Positions 18,424 through 26,247 of a stretch of 64,000 bases of DNA are shown here, one piece after another. The DNA lies in assembly GCF_009727955.1 (NCBI RefSeq), contig NZ_WOBR01000014.1, forward strand, positions 1 to 64,000. Direction: 5' to 3'. A program made the position numbers and the translations under genes. The notes below the pieces were generated by a model. The model was not told where the DNA came from, made no database searches, and saw nothing but the letters and a program-made list of their open reading frames with translations. The first letter of the stretch is position 1, and each line of letters opens with the position of its first letter. The stretch is from Aliivibrio fischeri. GTDB lineage: Bacteria; Pseudomonadota; Gammaproteobacteria; Enterobacterales; Vibrionaceae.

Positions 18424-18672
18424 ATGAAAAAGACTGCTATTGCTCTTATGTTAGCGATGACGGCTGGATCTGCATTTGCTGCTGCTGAAGCAACAACAAC
18501 TGCTGCTGCTTCAACTTCTGGCTCTGCTGCTGGTACTGCTGGTGCTTCTGCAGCTGCAGCTGGTGCTGCTTCAACTACGGCTATCGCTGTAGGTGTTGCT
18601 GCAGCTGTTGCTGTTGTAGCTGTTGCTGATTCAGGCTCAGACGCAACAACAACGTCTGTAACTACTAAGTAA
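18424..18672 (+). CDS. gfcA: GfcA-like Ala/Thr/Gly-rich small exported protein
   Basis: 82 residues: signal peptide MKKTAIALMLAMTAGSAFA with a likely cut after AFA, followed by low-complexity Ala/Thr/Ser/Gly sequence, a hydrophobic Val/Ala stretch (about 50-68) and a Thr/Ser-rich tail. Position and composition match GfcA/YmcD and the small WbfE-like proteins that precede gfcBCD. The function is not known; it may be a periplasmic/outer-membrane peptide needed for group 4 capsule. A repeat-derived hairpin terminator separates it from gfcB, so it is probably expressed at a higher level. Confidence 0.75.
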   Translation: MKKTAIALMLAMTAGSAFAAAEATTTAAASTSGSAAGTAGASAAAAGAASTTAIAVGVAAAVAVVAVADSGSDATTTSVTTK

Positions 18673-18688
18673 TTTTAGTTTCAGATAC

Positions 18689-18741
18689 AAGGGACGAGGG
18701 ATGAGGAACTAGATTCTAGGCTCTCACTTTCGTCCCTTTTT
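18689..18741 (+). terminator. repeat-derived hairpin terminator between gfcA and gfcB
   Basis: AAGGGACGA (18689-18697) pairs with TCGTCCCTT (18730-18738), followed by T residues. The arms are the GGGACGAG module of the mosaic repeat family, with GAACTAGATTCTAGG in the loop. It probably acts as a terminator or attenuator. Confidence 0.65.
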
Positions 18742-18795
18742 ACTTACACCTCACCCTCTAAACAAACCTAACTATTTATAAATAAAGAGTTTATT

Positions 18796-19470
18796 GTGTT
18801 TAAATCCCTTGTTGTTTTTTCTTCTCTCTTTCTGCTTTCTGCCTGTACTCAAAAATTTAATGACGTAAACGCAACGTTAGATGAAGCGTTTTTTGGTGCC
18901 GATGATGTGGTTTTATCAAAGCAGCAGATTATCGAATTGCCTTATGCCAGCAGCTTTGCTCGCATTAATGGTGGCGCTAACCTGTTTATGGTGTTGGCTT
19001 TTGCAGAGAAGAACCCTGAGACCGGGGCGATGCAATTGAAATGGCTTTCTTCAGATAAAGCGATGATAGTGACTGAGGGAGGACGCATTGTTAAAACATT
19101 GGGGTTGGCTGAAGCGAACCTATCCAATATCACTCCCATTTCTTCTTCCTCTTTGCCTTCTCTAGCGTCTATTTCAAAAAATCAAACCACTTGGTCTGCA
19201 CACTATGATTGGATGTTAAATGATCATTATTTATTTAACTATCAAGCAAATATCACCCCGGTATTAAGAGGAAAATCCACTATAGAAACAACAGTTTGGA
19301 ACAAAGATGTAACAGAAGTTGTTGAGGTAATATCTATCCCTTCTCTTGATTATTCTTTTACAAACCAATACTGGTTAGATGAGCAATTTAATGTGGTAAA
19401 AACCCACCAATATTTAGGTCCTGATATTGGTGATATTGAAATGACGATACTGAAGCCTTTTGCTTTGTAA
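18796..19470 (+). CDS. gfcB: YjbF/GfcB-family lipoprotein
   Basis: 224-residue lipoprotein (signal MFKSLVVFSSLFLLSAC, lipobox LSAC near residue 17) of the YjbF/GfcB family (Pfam YjbF, group 4 capsule lipoprotein). A GTG start is used at 18796. It is followed by gfcC and gfcD in the classical order. These proteins are required for assembly or secretion of group 4 capsule/exopolysaccharide; the molecular role is unclear. Confidence 0.85.
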   Translation: MFKSLVVFSSLFLLSACTQKFNDVNATLDEAFFGADDVVLSKQQIIELPYASSFARINGGANLFMVLAFAEKNPETGAMQLKWLSSDKAMIVTEGGRIVKTLGLAEANLSNITPISSSSLPSLASISKNQTTWSAHYDWMLNDHYLFNYQANITPVLRGKSTIETTVWNKDVTEVVEVISIPSLDYSFTNQYWLDEQFNVVKTHQYLGPDIGDIEMTILKPFAL

Positions 19471-19510
19471 GCTCGTTAAATCCAATTAATTAGTATTTAA
19501 AGGAACCGTC

Positions 19511-20272
19511 ATGCATTTTCTTTCTTCATTCGTTTTTTCTTTGCTTTTGTCTACATCAACAGTCACTTATGCGAGCTCGACACAAGCAGTATCGGTCACG
19601 CTACCTAATCAAAATTTGGTGCTGAATTACTCGCAACCAGTAAGACTTGAACAAGTCATTTTAGATACAAATGCTCAAGTGAATTTTTATTCTCTTTGGG
19701 CAGTATTAAGTGATAAACAGTTACAAAAAGATATCGATAATCTTCGAAATAACTCAATTGAGCAGCTATCTTCACTTTCTCGAGAGACATCACTTTTTTC
19801 TGCAAACAATGAATTTAAGCGTTCTGCGACGCAGATCATTTCACAGTTAGAGCATCACACTTTTGTGGGTCGTATTTTTTCGCCACTTGATCTCGATTTA
19901 ATCCGAATTAATGAAAAACTGAATCCTATACTTAATGCTGATTATCAGCTTTTTGTGCACCCTCGCCCTACCTCTGTTTCTTTTTTTGGTGCGATTGATT
20001 CTGAAACTAGCATTTCAATTCCTTTTATTGAGCACGCAAGCATTAATGACTATTTAGATTCACTCTCTCTTTCCTCTACTGCTGATACCTCTACGGTTTA
20101 TGTCATTCAGCCTGATGGTGTGGTTCAAACCACTGAGTTTTCAGTATGGCAAAACAAACCCGCTTATTTAGCTCCGGGGGCATCGGTGTATATCCCTCTT
20201 GGCGGATTACCAAGTGATTTTTCATCTCTAAACACCTCTATTGTTCAACTGCTTCGTAATAAGGCGCTGTAA
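19511..20272 (+). CDS. gfcC: GfcC/YjbG-family capsule biosynthesis protein
   Basis: 253 residues with an N-terminal signal peptide (cleavage near TYA-SST, about residue 21). The domain resembles GfcC, a periplasmic protein with two beta-grasp/SLBB-like domains and a C-terminal amphipathic helix similar to that of Wza. Visible landmarks are PDGVVQTTEFSVWQNKPAYLAPGASVYIPLG in the C-terminal third. AAAGGA precedes the ATG. It lies 3 bp upstream of gfcD. Confidence 0.82.
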   Translation: MHFLSSFVFSLLLSTSTVTYASSTQAVSVTLPNQNLVLNYSQPVRLEQVILDTNAQVNFYSLWAVLSDKQLQKDIDNLRNNSIEQLSSLSRETSLFSANNEFKRSATQIISQLEHHTFVGRIFSPLDLDLIRINEKLNPILNADYQLFVHPRPTSVSFFGAIDSETSISIPFIEHASINDYLDSLSLSSTADTSTVYVIQPDGVVQTTEFSVWQNKPAYLAPGASVYIPLGGLPSDFSSLNTSIVQLLRNKAL

Positions 20273-20275
20273 TTT

Positions 20276-22534
20276 ATGATGACTCCTAAGTTTTCTTTAT
20301 CTCTTATTGCGGGGGTTATTGCTTCTGCTTTGCCTTATTCAACCTTTGCTGCAGATCATTCTGTTGCAAACCAATCTATTGAAGATCAGTCGGCTGTAAA
20401 TAAAGTCAGTAATACAGTTTTTGACCCAGTAGTTTTAACCCCATCTCAAACGGATTTTGGTGGTGTTGGCCTAATGCAAATGCCTTCTGGTCGTATGGCT
20501 CCTGAAGGGGAATTTAATATTGGTGCAAGCATTAATAATGAATACCACCACTACAACGTTTCTTTGCAAGTCATGCCGTGGTTAGAAACCACTATCCGCT
20601 ATACCTTGGTTCAAGATTTACTTTATAGCGGTGATGAAAGTTTTAGTGGCCGAACCAAATACACGGATAAAGGCATCGATTTTAAAATTCGTCTACTTGA
20701 AGAGAGTAAATGGTTGCCGGAAACCTCTGTTGGGGTTCGTGATTTTGGTGGTACTGGGCTGTTTGATGGCGAATTTGTGGCGGCAACCAAACGCTTTGGT
20801 AATCTTGATGTTACCCTTGGTATGGGTTGGGGCTACTTAGGACAAAGTGGCAATATTACCAACCCTTTTTGCAAAGCCTCTGATAAATTCTGCTCTCGCC
20901 AAAGCGATTACAAAGGCAAAGGCGGCAGTGTTGATTTTGAACGTTGGTTTAAAGGCCCAGCAGCCATTTATGGTGGTATTGAGTACCAAACGCCTTATCA
21001 GCCACTGCGTTTAAAAGTGGAATACGACAGTAACGATTATAGCCAAGACTTCCCTGTAACTCGTGGCAAAGTGGATATGACACAACACACCCCTTGGAAC
21101 TTTGGTGTGCTGTATGGCCTAGGGGACTGGGGCGATATTAAAGTCAGTTACCAACGTGGTGATACCTTAACCCTTGGTGTGAACCTAACTACTAATTTTA
21201 ATGATATGAAAGCGATTTGGCGTGATGAACCTATTACGGCTTATGACGAATCAAGCAATCAATCAATTGATGAAGTGGATTGGCAACGAGTGAACCAACA
21301 ACTGAATGGCAACGCCGGTTATGAAGATAACCGAATTTATGCCGACGATGATTCTGTCACTCTTGTTGCGACCCAAACGAAATATCGTGATAGCGATGAG
21401 GCGCACGATCGTGCTTCACGTATTTTTGCAAATCATGTACCTGAGACAATTTCTACGTACCGAATTATTGAAACCAATCAGTCTATGCCTGTTTCTGAAA
21501 CGCTGATTGATGCGGCTCAATATAAAAAGGTGGCTAATAATGAATATTTTGATGCCAAGGTAGCTGATGCAAGCCAAACTGATGAAGTGACTTATTCACC
21601 ATCAGAACATTCGCTTAAAAGTGATAATTTAGAGCGCTGGGATTACTCTGTTTCTCCTACTTTATCTCAATCTATTGGTAGTGCTGAAAGCTTTTATCTT
21701 TATGCGGTTGGTATTAATACCGCAGGTTCGGTGTGGTTAACTGACAAGGTTCAGGCTTCGGGCAGTTTGTATTTTAATCTGTTTGATAACTACGATAAGT
21801 TTAATTACATCACGCCTCCTGATGGTACGTCGGTTCCTCGTGTTCGTACTATGTTCCGTGCTTATGTTCATGAAAACCCAGTTCGTATGAATAATCTGCA
21901 ATTAACCTGGTTTGAAGAATATGGCGCTGGTTTTTATAGCCAAATGTACGCTGGCTATCTAGAAAGTATGTTTGGTGGTATTGGTTCAGAAGTGATGTAC
22001 CGCCCATTAAACTCGAATTGGGCATTTGGTGTTGATGCGACGTATATTAAACAACGTACACCTGGTGATTGGTTTGGGTTCTACGAACAAGATCATCAAG
22101 AAGGCGGTGATTATGGACGTGACTATACCGTAGTTTCTAGCGGAGTGACTGGGTTTGCGACCGCTTATTATGCGCCTCAATGGTCTTTCTTGAAGAACAC
22201 CTTACTTAAAGTGGGTGTTGGTCAGTTCTTAGCTGGCGATAAAGGAACTCGCATTGATTTCTCGAAACAATTCGATTCAGGTGTGATTGCTGGTGCTTAC
22301 GCAAGCTTGACGGATTTATCTGCTGAAGAGTTTGGTGAAGGCAGCTACACCAAAGGATTCTATATCTCGATTCCTTTCGACATCATGACGGTGAAACCAA
22401 GTAAGAACCGTGCAAACTTTAACTGGCAACCTCTAACTCGCGACGGCGGTCAAATGTTGAATAAGCAGCATGAGTTGTATGAGTTGACGGACGAGCGTTC
22501 ACCGTGGTTTTCGAGGGAATCAAAAGTTAGATAA
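20276..22534 (+). CDS. gfcD: YjbH/GfcD-family outer-membrane protein
   Basis: 752 residues with a signal peptide ending near TFA-ADH. It contains the YjbH domain, starting GGVGLMQMPSGRMAPEGEFNIG and continuing with many alternating aromatic/polar strands (e.g. RYTLVQDLLYSGDESFSGR, KGIDFKIRLLEES), consistent with a large beta-barrel. Family length (about 700 aa) fits. It would act with GfcB/C in export or anchoring of the polymer produced by the divergent operon. Start may be either of two adjacent ATGs. Confidence 0.88.
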   Translation: MMTPKFSLSLIAGVIASALPYSTFAADHSVANQSIEDQSAVNKVSNTVFDPVVLTPSQTDFGGVGLMQMPSGRMAPEGEFNIGASINNEYHHYNVSLQVMPWLETTIRYTLVQDLLYSGDESFSGRTKYTDKGIDFKIRLLEESKWLPETSVGVRDFGGTGLFDGEFVAATKRFGNLDVTLGMGWGYLGQSGNITNPFCKASDKFCSRQSDYKGKGGSVDFERWFKGPAAIYGGIEYQTPYQPLRLKVEYDSNDYSQDFPVTRGKVDMTQHTPWNFGVLYGLGDWGDIKVSYQRGDTLTLGVNLTTNFNDMKAIWRDEPITAYDESSNQSIDEVDWQRVNQQLNGNAGYEDNRIYADDDSVTLVATQTKYRDSDEAHDRASRIFANHVPETISTYRIIETNQSMPVSETLIDAAQYKKVANNEYFDAKVADASQTDEVTYSPSEHSLKSDNLERWDYSVSPTLSQSIGSAESFYLYAVGINTAGSVWLTDKVQASGSLYFNLFDNYDKFNYITPPDGTSVPRVRTMFRAYVHENPVRMNNLQLTWFEEYGAGFYSQMYAGYLESMFGGIGSEVMYRPLNSNWAFGVDATYIKQRTPGDWFGFYEQDHQEGGDYGRDYTVVSSGVTGFATAYYAPQWSFLKNTLLKVGVGQFLAGDKGTRIDFSKQFDSGVIAGAYASLTDLSAEEFGEGSYTKGFYISIPFDIMTVKPSKNRANFNWQPLTRDGGQMLNKQHELYELTDERSPWFSRESKVR

Positions 22535-22536
22535 GA

Positions 22537-22674
22537 ACTAGAAACTATACGCTTCGCTAACTAGAGACTAGAACGCTGCGCTTCTATAAGAACAAGAACG
22601 ATCATAATACTCCGCTTTTGTTCTTTCTTTTATAGGAGCGAAGCGGTCTAGTTAGCACTGCGTATAGTTTCTAG
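22537..22674. repeat. palindromic mosaic repeat after gfcD
   Basis: ACTAGAAACTATACGCTTCG begins at 22537, and the matching inverted arm TGCGTATAGTTTCTAG ends at 22674. The interior holds GAACGCTGCGCTTCTATAAG and its inverted match CTTTTATAGGAGCGAAGC, plus AAGAACAA/TTGTTCTT that could act as a terminator for gfcD. It has the same outer arms as the S23 copy-2 element but no gene. Confidence 0.85.
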
Positions 22675-22682
22675 CTATGTAT

Positions 22683-22735
22683 AACCACCCCCTCCCAATC
22701 TCCCCTTATATCAATAAAGAGGAGGAGCCCAGAGC
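22683..22735. repeat. C-rich hairpin repeat fragment
   Basis: ACCACCCCCTCCCAATCTCC followed by CCTTATATCAATAAAG and AGGAGGAG is a diverged single module of the C-rich hairpin family also found at 25545-26200, 48069-48202, 50795-50900 and 56527-56660. Confidence 0.6.
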
Positions 22736-22748
22736 ATCACATTTGACC

Positions 22749-23393
22749 CTATAACCTGCCCTTATAATGCTCTTCTAACTCTAATATCTGCTTTCTGCCC
22801 TGCTCTGTTGCCATTGGTCTTACAACATTCAGCATCTGTAACATGCCTTGATAGATTACCGCTTCGGTAATTTCATTATCTGACAGTAAAGCGGTTTGAT
22901 AATTTATCCAACATGATGCAACTAGGTGCAGAGTTTTCGTTAATGCTTGCAGTTCATCATCTTCAAGGTCGATTAATCCTGAATCACGAAAGCTGTGCAT
23001 TATCGCGATTAAGTTTTCATTTAACGCTTGCTGAGCTTTGGTGTATTTCAGCTTTAATGCATCATCACGGCTTAAAATATCAGGTAGGTTGGCGTAGAAA
23101 AAACGGTAGTTCCACATCAATTCAAAGATTGAATCTAAGTAACTCAGCATAACCTGAACGCTTGGCATGTTTGATTGTTGATCTTCTGCCATTGGTTGGA
23201 ATCGAGTTTTCAGCTCTTTTGCGTAGTTATCAAAGATTCCGCTGATGATCTCTTCTTTATTACGGAAGTGGTAATACAGGTTGCCCGGGCTTATCTCAAG
23301 ATGCGCTGCAATATGGTTGGTTGTTACGCTGCGCTCACCGTTTTCATTAAAAAGGGTTAAGGCACCGTGAATGATTCTATCTTTTGTTTTCAT
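22749..23393 (-). CDS. TetR/AcrR family transcriptional regulator
   Basis: 214 residues from the ATG at 23393 (GGGAAAGAGC upstream; an in-frame TTG 18 nt earlier is less likely). The N-terminal TetR helix-turn-helix is clear: KDRIIHGALTLFNENGERSVTTNHIAAHLEISPGN and LYYHFRNKEEI (about residues 4-55). The alpha-helical ligand domain (about 80-205) has no recognisable specificity. The target genes cannot be inferred from neighbours, since repeats lie on both sides. Confidence 0.85.
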   Translation of the reverse strand: MKTKDRIIHGALTLFNENGERSVTTNHIAAHLEISPGNLYYHFRNKEEIISGIFDNYAKELKTRFQPMAEDQQSNMPSVQVMLSYLDSIFELMWNYRFFYANLPDILSRDDALKLKYTKAQQALNENLIAIMHSFRDSGLIDLEDDELQALTKTLHLVASCWINYQTALLSDNEITEAVIYQGMLQMLNVVRPMATEQGRKQILELEEHYKGRL

Positions 23394-23503
23394 TGCTCTT
23401 TCCCGCGCCAAATAAATTCAAATGATTTAAAATTGTAACTGAAAAAAACATATGAGACTAGAAACTATACGCAGCGCTAGCTAGAGACTCTTAAGAATTC
23501 AGA

Positions 23504-23566
23504 GGTTTCAGGTTTCAGGTTTCAGGTTTCAGGTTTCAGGTTTCAGGTTTCAGGTTTCAGGTTTCA
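23504..23566. repeat. nine tandem GGTTTCA heptamers
   Basis: Nine perfect GGTTTCA copies followed by GG. Related arrays have 7 copies at 40338-40386, 5 at 41118-41152 and 2 at about 53105-53118. The varying counts indicate an unstable minisatellite. Confidence 0.95.
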
Positions 23567-23608
23567 GGAAGATCAAAAACCAAAGTAGTGCAGCATACAA
23601 CATTTATT

Positions 23609-23950
23609 TTATTTGCTTTTCAGTTTTACTAGTTTGGATATAATTGCGAGGATCTCTCTTGCCTCCTGAATAAGTAACAAGCCTTCCTCTTTTCTAATAT
23701 AGCCAATTTCAATACCGATAAAAATCTGAGTAATCAATTCTGCCGCAGAGCCTTGAGAATAATTTAAAAATCGAGCTTTTTCTTTACCGCTTTCACGTTC
23801 TTCTCCCTCTGCTATATTGGAAGGTATCGATAATCCTGACCGAGTAATCTGGTCTCTAAAGCCATAATCTTTAATATCTGAAGTTAACTCATAAATACTA
23901 CACGATAAACGACAAGCTCTTTTCCAAACAGCTAAACTTTCACATTTCAT
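23609..23950 (-). CDS. four-helix-bundle protein (S23/IVP family), copy 2
   Basis: 113 residues from the ATG at 23950. AGGAG lies 8-9 nt upstream, and this start aligns with copy 1; an in-frame TTG at 23974 would lie in the repeat. Conserved family pattern: KCESLAVWKRACRLS, GFRDQITRSGLSIPSNIAEG, EERESGKEKARFL and YSQGSAAELITQ, then C-terminal helices. Four amphipathic helices are expected, probably forming an oligomeric basic bundle that may bind nucleic acid. Ribosome-binding sequence and 5' flank belong to the conserved repeat block, and the 3' flank runs into the heptamer array. Confidence 0.88.
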   Translation of the reverse strand: MKCESLAVWKRACRLSCSIYELTSDIKDYGFRDQITRSGLSIPSNIAEGEERESGKEKARFLNYSQGSAAELITQIFIGIEIGYIRKEEGLLLIQEAREILAIISKLVKLKSK

Positions 23951-23995
23951 CCTTATCTCCTGTAAGCGAAGCAATCTGAACTCTATTCCATCTAG

Positions 23996-25456
23996 CTAGC
24001 GCAGCGTATAGTTTCTAGTCGCTAAAACCCTCTCAAACTCCCTACGCACATCATCCTCCCCATGCACCACTACTATCTCTTTTCTTCCCTCTTCTATCCC
24101 CTCGACAAACTTAATTAAATCAGATTGATCGGCGTGGGCTGAATATCCAGACATGGTGTGGATTTGCGCATTAACATCAATTGGTTGGTTATCTATCCAT
24201 ACTTGATGTTCTTGGTTTTGAAGATCTCGTCCTAACGTTCCATGAGCTTGATAACCTGCAAGAATAATATCGGTTCGTTTATCTGGTAATAATGCTTCAA
24301 GGTAATTCATGACTCGCCCCCCGGCACACATGCCACTTGCGGCGACAATAATGCATGGCTCTGCGGTGCTTTTGAGTCGATTGACTATTTTCATGTGCTC
24401 TTTGTGACTTTCGATAACGATGCATTGCTCAAAGTTAAGTGGATGACGATGGTTGTTTAACTTGGTTGTGGCTTCTTTACTCCATAATTTTTTAAAGCGT
24501 CGATATTGTTTGGTGACTTTATTGGCTAATGGTGAATCAAGAATAATGGGGATTTTTGAGTCTATTTTTTTATGATGAATTAGATGCTCTATATCAAACA
24601 GTAACTCTTGGGTTCTGCCCACTGAAAATGCAGGAATAATAATGGCTCCACCATCTTCTAATGAACGCTCGATGATTTGTTGTAAACGAGTGGCTCTGGT
24701 TTCTACGCTGTCATGAATTTTATTGCCGTAAGTGCTCTCGATGACTAATAGATCGGCTCTTTTCGGTGGGATTGGGTCAGGCAATAGTGGCGTTTTTGAT
24801 GCCCCTAAATCACCTGAAAATACGATAATTTCATTGTTGGGAAGTTTAATTTCGACATAAGCAGAACCGAGGATATGGCCTGCGGGTTGGAAACGGAGGT
24901 AAAGGGACGAGGGACAAGAACGCTTCGCTTCGAGGAGCGAGGAAGAGCGGGAAGAGCGAGAGCTAGAAGATTTAGCTGTAGAGGTGAGCTTAATTCGGTG
25001 CCATTGGTTGTATGGGATGGGTTTTATCTGTTTTTTTATTAATGCTAATACTCTTTCTCTTTGGCCTTTGTTTAGGCCTAGTTGCAGTTTTAATCCATCA
25101 TCTAACATGAGCGGTACGAGCTCTGCTGTTGCTGGTGTACAGTAAATGGGTTGCTTGAAACCTTTTGCTAATAACCAAGGCAGTCGCCCAATGTGATCGA
25201 TATGTGTATGAGTAAGAATGAGCGCTTTTAGATGTGCGATGGGAAATTCAATATCGAGCTTTCTCTCGTTTCCATTTTTATCTTTGGCGTCTCTCCCCTG
25301 AAACAAACCGCAATCTATTAAGATACCGTGATTGTTGCCGTTGTGCTTAATACTGAGCTCATGGCAAGAGCCTGTGACGCCGAATTTTCCACCATGGTGT
25401 TTGAGGTTTATTTCGAGGTTGGTGGTTTGGGTTGATTTTTTTAAGGGTGTAGGCAT
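23996..25456 (-). CDS. beta-CASP metallo-beta-lactamase-fold RNA nuclease
   Basis: 486 residues. The metallo-beta-lactamase domain has HTHIDH (83-88), GDL near 215-217, the beta-CASP insert and a C-terminal RMMBL-type block ending in HGEDDVRREFERVL. Family members are RNA endo/exonucleases or related hydrolases (YSH1/CPSF-like, bacterial KapS/RNase J-like). Two oddities come from mosaic repeats. A Ser/Arg-rich insert at about residues 161-185 (SSSSRSSRSSSLLEAKRS) between KLTST and LYLRFQPAGHILG is encoded by 24899-24975, and the last residues ATRNYTLR plus the stop come from the right arm of the S23 element. The catalytic residues remain, so it may still be functional. Confidence 0.85.
   Translation of the reverse strand: MPTPLKKSTQTTNLEINLKHHGGKFGVTGSCHELSIKHNGNNHGILIDCGLFQGRDAKDKNGNERKLDIEFPIAHLKALILTHTHIDHIGRLPWLLAKGFKQPIYCTPATAELVPLMLDDGLKLQLGLNKGQRERVLALIKKQIKPIPYNQWHRIKLTSTAKSSSSRSSRSSSLLEAKRSCPSSLYLRFQPAGHILGSAYVEIKLPNNEIIVFSGDLGASKTPLLPDPIPPKRADLLVIESTYGNKIHDSVETRATRLQQIIERSLEDGGAIIIPAFSVGRTQELLFDIEHLIHHKKIDSKIPIILDSPLANKVTKQYRRFKKLWSKEATTKLNNHRHPLNFEQCIVIESHKEHMKIVNRLKSTAEPCIIVAASGMCAGGRVMNYLEALLPDKRTDIILAGYQAHGTLGRDLQNQEHQVWIDNQPIDVNAQIHTMSGYSAHADQSDLIKFVEGIEEGRKEIVVVHGEDDVRREFERVLATRNYTLR
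24899..24975. repeat. mosaic repeat inside the nuclease coding sequence
   Basis: GGGACGAGGGACAAGAACGC then TTCGCTTCGAGGAGCGAGGA and AGAGC match the module seen in gaps at 27350-27395 and 50583-50627. It is in frame (no stop) and adds about 25 residues. Confidence 0.8.
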
Positions 25457-25471
25457 GAGAGCTCCTTTTTA

Positions 25472-25851
25472 GAATTCAGGGTTCAGATCGGTCGCAGGCT
25501 CCCTTGCAGGATTCAGGGGTGATCGTTGTTATTACAGCGTCAAAGACTGTTCTCCCCCTTTTACCACTGTATGTATGAGAGTAATAAAATCAATACAAGG
25601 GGGAGTTAGAGGGGGTTGTAACCTTTATTTCTAAATATCCCATAACCAGTAGAAGAAAAAGAAAAAATTCAATTAAAGAGGTAAAGCTATTGCGAGTATA
25701 TTCAAAGTTATTCATTCACAACCCCTCCTAACCTCCCCTTCTATTAACATCACTAATCCCAATAATTTATCACTCAAGGGGAGGAACTATTTTTTGTCGT
25801 TGTAGCTTCAGCGATCACCTCTGAAATCTGCAAGCGAAGCGATCTGAATTC
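25472..25851. repeat. composite repeat with about 80-bp inverted ends (A)
   Basis: Ends GAATTCAGGGTTCAGATCG (left) and CGAAGCGATCTGAATTC (right) begin an imperfect inverted repeat of about 80 bp per arm. Each arm runs from GCAGGATTCAGGGGTGATCG to a C-rich hairpin (TTCTCCCCCTT on the left, AAGGGGAGGAAC on the right). Two C-rich modules face each other around about 100 bp of AT-rich unique sequence. No ORF. Confidence 0.8.
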
Positions 25852-25939
25852 TGCTCTTTCGATCTTCCTAAAAACACGCCACACTCTCCCTTTTCTACTA
25901 ACATCACCAATCCCAATGATTTATCACTCGGGAATTTAG
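25852..25939. repeat. degenerate C-rich repeat fragment
   Basis: Contains CTACTAACATCACCAATCCC and AATGATTTATCACTC, very similar to 25741-25776 inside composite repeat A, but flanking C-rich stems are decayed. Probably a broken duplicate. Confidence 0.6.
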
Positions 25940-26247
25940 GATTCAGATCGGTCGTAGAGTTCAAGGGGAACGTTATTATTTCAGCGTTAAAATACTGTTC
26001 CTCCCCTTCTTCACAAATGTAATTTGGTAGAAACTGCCAATATAAGGGGAGGCTAGGAGGGGTTGTAAATAATGAAGTTTAGTTTATCTAGATAATCTAA
26101 AAAAAGCACAACCAACCCCCTCTAACTCCCCCTTATTATTCACTATATCGATCTCATAATTATTGCGATTAAAGGGGGAGAACCATTCTTTGTCACCGTG
26201 ATTTCAGCGTTCACCTCTGAACTCTGCAAGCGAAGCGATCTGAATTC
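25940..26247. repeat. composite repeat with about 75-bp inverted ends (B)
   Basis: It has the same architecture as composite A: left arm GATTCAGATCGGTCG...TTCAGCG...GTTCCTCCCCTT, two C-rich modules around AT-rich sequence, right arm AAGGGGGAGAACCATTC...TTCAGCGTTCACCTCTGAAC...GCAAGCGAAGCGATC. The right module resembles 50798-50870 in inverse orientation. No ORF. Confidence 0.8.

Larger units (their letters stand above)
23456..24020 (-). mobile_element. 565-bp inverted-repeat element carrying an S23-family gene
   Basis: The left end 23456-23485 (begins GACTAGAAACTATACGC) and the right end 23991-24020 (ends GCGTATAGTTTCTAGTC) are inverted copies identical at 29 of 30 positions. Reading from the left: arm, GAATTCAGA, nine GGTTTCA heptamers, GGAAGATCAAAAAC, the S23 gene (complement), TGTAAGCGAAGCAATCTGAA, arm. 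The same order without a gene occurs at 40312-40488, 41071-41270 and 53090-53232. No transposase or integrase is encoded. The right arm overlaps the end of the beta-CASP nuclease gene. Whether it moves is inferred from structure only. Confidence 0.7.

Noticed and set aside
23504-23566. The heptamer array as a CRISPR array
   Set aside because: Units are 7 bp, directly adjacent, with no spacers, and no cas genes are in the window.
23609-23950. S23 gene as an intervening sequence in a 23S rRNA gene
   Set aside because: There is no rRNA sequence on either side; both genes lie between protein-coding genes.
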